In this document: positions 6,132 to 7,945 of the stretch, in pieces
Numbering within the stretch: position 1 is the first letter of the stretch
Layout of the letters: each line of letters begins with the position of its first letter
NCBI GenBank assembly: GCA_014800105.1
Contig: JAAVGQ010000134.1
Location: 1-7,945 of the forward strand
Reading direction: 5' to 3'
DNA length: 7,945 nucleotides
Source of the DNA: Bacteroidales bacterium
GTDB lineage: Bacteria; Bacteroidota; Bacteroidia; Bacteroidales; Muribaculaceae
Translations under genes and position numbers: made by a program
Notes under the pieces: generated by a model
What the model was told of the DNA's origin: nothing
Databases searched by the model: none
What the model saw: only the letters and a program-made list of their open reading frames with translations

Positions 6132-7721
6132 TTATTTGAATGTGTCGGGGAGGTCATTCTCGTAAAGTACAGTGTCGCCGGCACGGGCTATTGAGGTAAG
6201 TATTCCCTGGGCTTCATTGAATGAGGCTGCCTTGTAGATGCAGTCGTCAGCAAGCTTGCCGGTCTCTAAGATACCTTCAACGAGAGCGTCGCGGTTGTAT
6301 TCACCCACAATTATAGCGATATCAACGTTGAGACCGATGTGACGGCCGAGCTCGCGGTTAAGGTCATATTGCTTGGCACCCAGCTCAATCATGCCGGGGG
6401 TGATGATGATGCGCTTGCCGCCTTTCATGCGGGCAAGCACGTCTACCGCCATGCGTGAACCGTCAGGGTTGGAGTTGAATGCGTCGTCGATAATTGTGAG
6501 GCCGCCGGGAGTGCGTTTAACGTTGAGGCGGTGCTCAACCTGCTCGATTTTCTCAACGGCATACTGTATTTTCTGAACGGGAACACCCAGGTGTAAAGCG
6601 ACAATAACGGCACCGATGAGGTTTGAAATATTGCATTCACCCACGAGGTGAGTGTGAAGTGTCAGCTCGAGGCCGTCAGGGCCGTTGATTGAGAACGTAG
6701 TGCCGTTGGCATCATAGTTGATGTCAGAAGCTACGTAGGCAGTGTCGCCTGATACTGAGTAGCGTTTGGTTATAACGGTGGTAACAGGGCGGTTAGCCAC
6801 GTAGGGGAAGTCATCGTTGAGGACGGCGAGACCGTTAGCGGGGAGCGCGTCAATGAGCTCAAACTTGGTGAGCTGAACGTTCTCTATGCTTTTGAATGAT
6901 TCAAGGTGTTGCTCGCCCACGGCGGTAACTATGCCAATCTCGGGATGAACGAGGTCACATATTTCCTTGATATCACCCGGCTGCTTGGCACCCATCTCGA
7001 CGATAAAAACTTCATTATAAGGCTTGAGGTATTCGCGCACTGTCCTGATGACCCCCATGGTTGTATTGAATGAGCCGGGTGTCATGAGCGTGTCAAATTG
7101 CTCAGAGAGAATGCGATGCAGATAATGCTTGGTGCTTGTCTTGCCGTAACTGCCTGTGATACCTATGATTTTAAGGTCGGGCATTGAAGCGAGAATGTCG
7201 CGGGCCTCGTTGTAGTATTTACGGTTGATTGATTTCTCGACGGGAGTAAGCAACCAGTTGGCAGCAAGGATGATGAAAGGCGATGCTACCACCGCAAGCA
7301 ATGCCATGGCGGCCATCGTGACAGGATTGCCTGTGAGGAACCACACGGCAGCGGTGAGGAGATAGTCGAGGGCCAGCGCGGTGAGTAGAATGCGCCATGC
7401 GCGGCGGGTCATCACGAGAGGTTTCTTATACCTGCGGGTAGAGAGGTAAATCATGCAGCCTATTATCGTGAGGCTGGAGATTATACCGGTGATACCGAAG
7501 GGGATATTGTAAACGAGGATAAGAAACAGTGCGATACATCCTATTATGCGTGCAGGGCGCGTGGTTTCACCCGAGGAGTTTATCCAGCGGGTATAGCGCT
7601 CGTTACGGTAAGAGTTCTGCTGAAGCATCATGAGGTCACGGCGGTAAACGATGATAGCGTAGACTGCCGTTATGAGCGTGAGAATTAGCGCGATAATAAG
7701 ATGGAGTTTAGCGGGTTCCAC
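6132..7721 (-). CDS. membrane-anchored MurF-like Mur ligase
   Basis: This 529-residue protein combines about five predicted membrane helices (roughly 6-26, 58-74, 76-95, 109-130, 134-157) with a Mur ligase core. Mur ligases use ATP to form amide bonds through an acyl phosphate; MurF adds D-Ala-D-Ala to UDP-MurNAc-tripeptide. Core motifs are the P-loop GITGSYGKTS (187-196, Lys194), EMGAKQPGD (242-250), GEQHLE (269-274), a likely carbamylated Lys286, ECNISN (362-367), HRLN (397-400) and DDAFNSNPDG (412-421), the last very MurF-like. The usual MurF N-terminal UDP-substrate domain is absent, replaced by the membrane region; positive loops (27-28, 96-107) put the core in the cytoplasm. The C terminus ends in YENDLPDTF rather than a typical MurF ending. 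The start is GTG at 7719-7721: an in-frame TAA lies seven codons upstream and no ATG intervenes. The Ddl-like gene follows 40 nt later, suggesting a shared pathway. Its acceptor is unknown. Confidence 0.85.
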   Translation of the reverse strand: MEPAKLHLIIALILTLITAVYAIIVYRRDLMMLQQNSYRNERYTRWINSSGETTRPARIIGCIALFLILVYNIPFGITGIISSLTIIGCMIYLSTRRYKKPLVMTRRAWRILLTALALDYLLTAAVWFLTGNPVTMAAMALLAVVASPFIILAANWLLTPVEKSINRKYYNEARDILASMPDLKIIGITGSYGKTSTKHYLHRILSEQFDTLMTPGSFNTTMGVIRTVREYLKPYNEVFIVEMGAKQPGDIKEICDLVHPEIGIVTAVGEQHLESFKSIENVQLTKFELIDALPANGLAVLNDDFPYVANRPVTTVITKRYSVSGDTAYVASDINYDANGTTFSINGPDGLELTLHTHLVGECNISNLIGAVIVALHLGVPVQKIQYAVEKIEQVEHRLNVKRTPGGLTIIDDAFNSNPDGSRMAVDVLARMKGGKRIIITPGMIELGAKQYDLNRELGRHIGLNVDIAIIVGEYNRDALVEGILETGKLADDCIYKAASFNEAQGILTSIARAGDTVLYENDLPDTFK

Positions 7722-7765
7722 TTGGTTATTATGGATGGTTTAGGTGTGACAATTTATTACTAATG

Positions 7766-7773
7766 CAAATATA
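7766..7773 (-). promoter_or_regulatory. -7 box of probable promoter for the Mur ligase-ddl-ROK unit
   Basis: The minus strand reads TATATTTG, an exact TAnnTTTG match, 44 nt upstream of the GTG start. I see no good TTTG at 19-21 nt further upstream, so the promoter is only half supported. No equivalent box occurs in the 40-nt and 68-nt gaps further down, which fits one transcript running to the terminator at 3811-3854. Confidence 0.45.
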
Positions 7774-7820
7774 GCTAAAAATCACACATCCCGCTATAGA
7801 CTTTTCAAAAATAAAGCTTT

Positions 7821-7844
7821 GACGGGGAATTATTATTTCCCGTC
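7821..7844 (-). terminator. terminator hairpin of the alpha/beta hydrolase gene
   Basis: GACGGGGAA (7821-7829) and TTTCCCGTC (7836-7844) form a 9-bp stem (one G-T pair) with a 6-nt loop, 7 nt after the hydrolase stop codon on the minus strand. A T-rich stretch (TTTATTTTT) follows, but starts several bases beyond the stem after AAAGC, so termination may be imperfect. Confidence 0.65.
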
Positions 7845-7851
7845 GAGATGC

Positions 7852-7945
7852 TTAGAGGAAATTGTCAAGCACCATCCCGAACGCGCGCGGATTGTCCAGA
7901 AACGAATAGTGGCCGCAGCCGGCGAATGTTACAAGCCCTGCTCCC
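7852..7945 (-). CDS. alpha/beta hydrolase, C-terminal fragment (gene continues beyond the window)
   Basis: Only the last 30 codons are inside the window, ending in TAA at 7852-7854. The visible peptide contains VTFAGCGHYSFLDNP and then a segment ending in VLDNFL. GxGHxxxxxxP followed by a final amphipathic helix is the usual end of alpha/beta hydrolases such as proline iminopeptidase-like or esterase-like enzymes; the His in GCGHYS is the expected catalytic histidine. The nucleophile and acid lie outside the window, so substrate and subfamily cannot be stated. It is upstream of the Mur ligase gene on the same strand but separated by a terminator hairpin and a promoter box, so it is probably a separate transcript. 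Confidence 0.8.
   Translation of the reverse strand, partial: GAGLVTFAGCGHYSFLDNPRAFGMVLDNFL

Noticed and set aside
1..7945. CRISPR arrays, insertion sequences, integrase genes or attachment sites
   Set aside because: I saw no regularly spaced repeats, transposase or integrase frames, or terminal inverted repeats; the tRNA has no nearby duplicate of its 3' end.

Overview
The window looks like a chromosomal stretch from a member of the Bacteroidales (Bacteroidota). Three things point that way. There are Bacteroides-type promoter boxes (TAnnTTTG, one of them paired with an upstream TTTG at a 20-nt spacing). Recognisable Shine-Dalgarno sequences are largely absent before the start codons. There is also a TamL-type Omp85 lipoprotein, a Bacteroidota form of TamA. 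I cannot name the genus. Base composition is moderate, except for one clearly AT-rich gene in the middle.

Layout. Positions 1-260 hold a minus-strand tRNA-Leu(CAG) with its own well-formed promoter. Positions 258-3080 are a minus-strand two-gene unit: a TamL-like outer-membrane lipoprotein followed, 18 nt later, by cytidine deaminase (cdd). Positions 3081-3305 are a divergent intergenic region with a promoter box for each side and a small dyad. Positions 3306-3782 encode, on the plus strand, an AT-rich orphan with a probable signal peptide and two membrane segments. A perfect 14-bp inverted repeat at 3811-3854 sits between the converging transcripts.

Positions 3879-7721 form a second minus-strand unit. 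In transcription order it encodes a membrane-anchored MurF-like Mur ligase (GTG start), a Ddl-like ATP-grasp ligase and a ROK sugar kinase. The gaps are 40 and 68 nt and I see no internal promoter box or terminator. At 7852-7945 the window cuts into the 3' end of an alpha/beta hydrolase gene, which has its own terminator hairpin.

How the genes may work together. A Ddl-like ATP-grasp enzyme next to a Mur ligase mirrors the Ddl/MurF step of peptidoglycan synthesis: make a D-Ala-D-Ala-type dipeptide, then ligate it to an acceptor. Neither protein is the canonical housekeeping form. The Mur ligase has five predicted membrane helices in place of the usual UMP-binding N-terminal domain. The ATP-grasp protein has a divergent substrate end and omega loop, and looks more like a Firmicutes family than the Ddl I remember from Bacteroides. 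This pair is the most interesting part of the window: it may be an accessory peptide-ligation module acting at the inner face of the membrane, with a sugar kinase co-transcribed. That function is inference. The remaining content is ordinary housekeeping plus one unknown small membrane protein.
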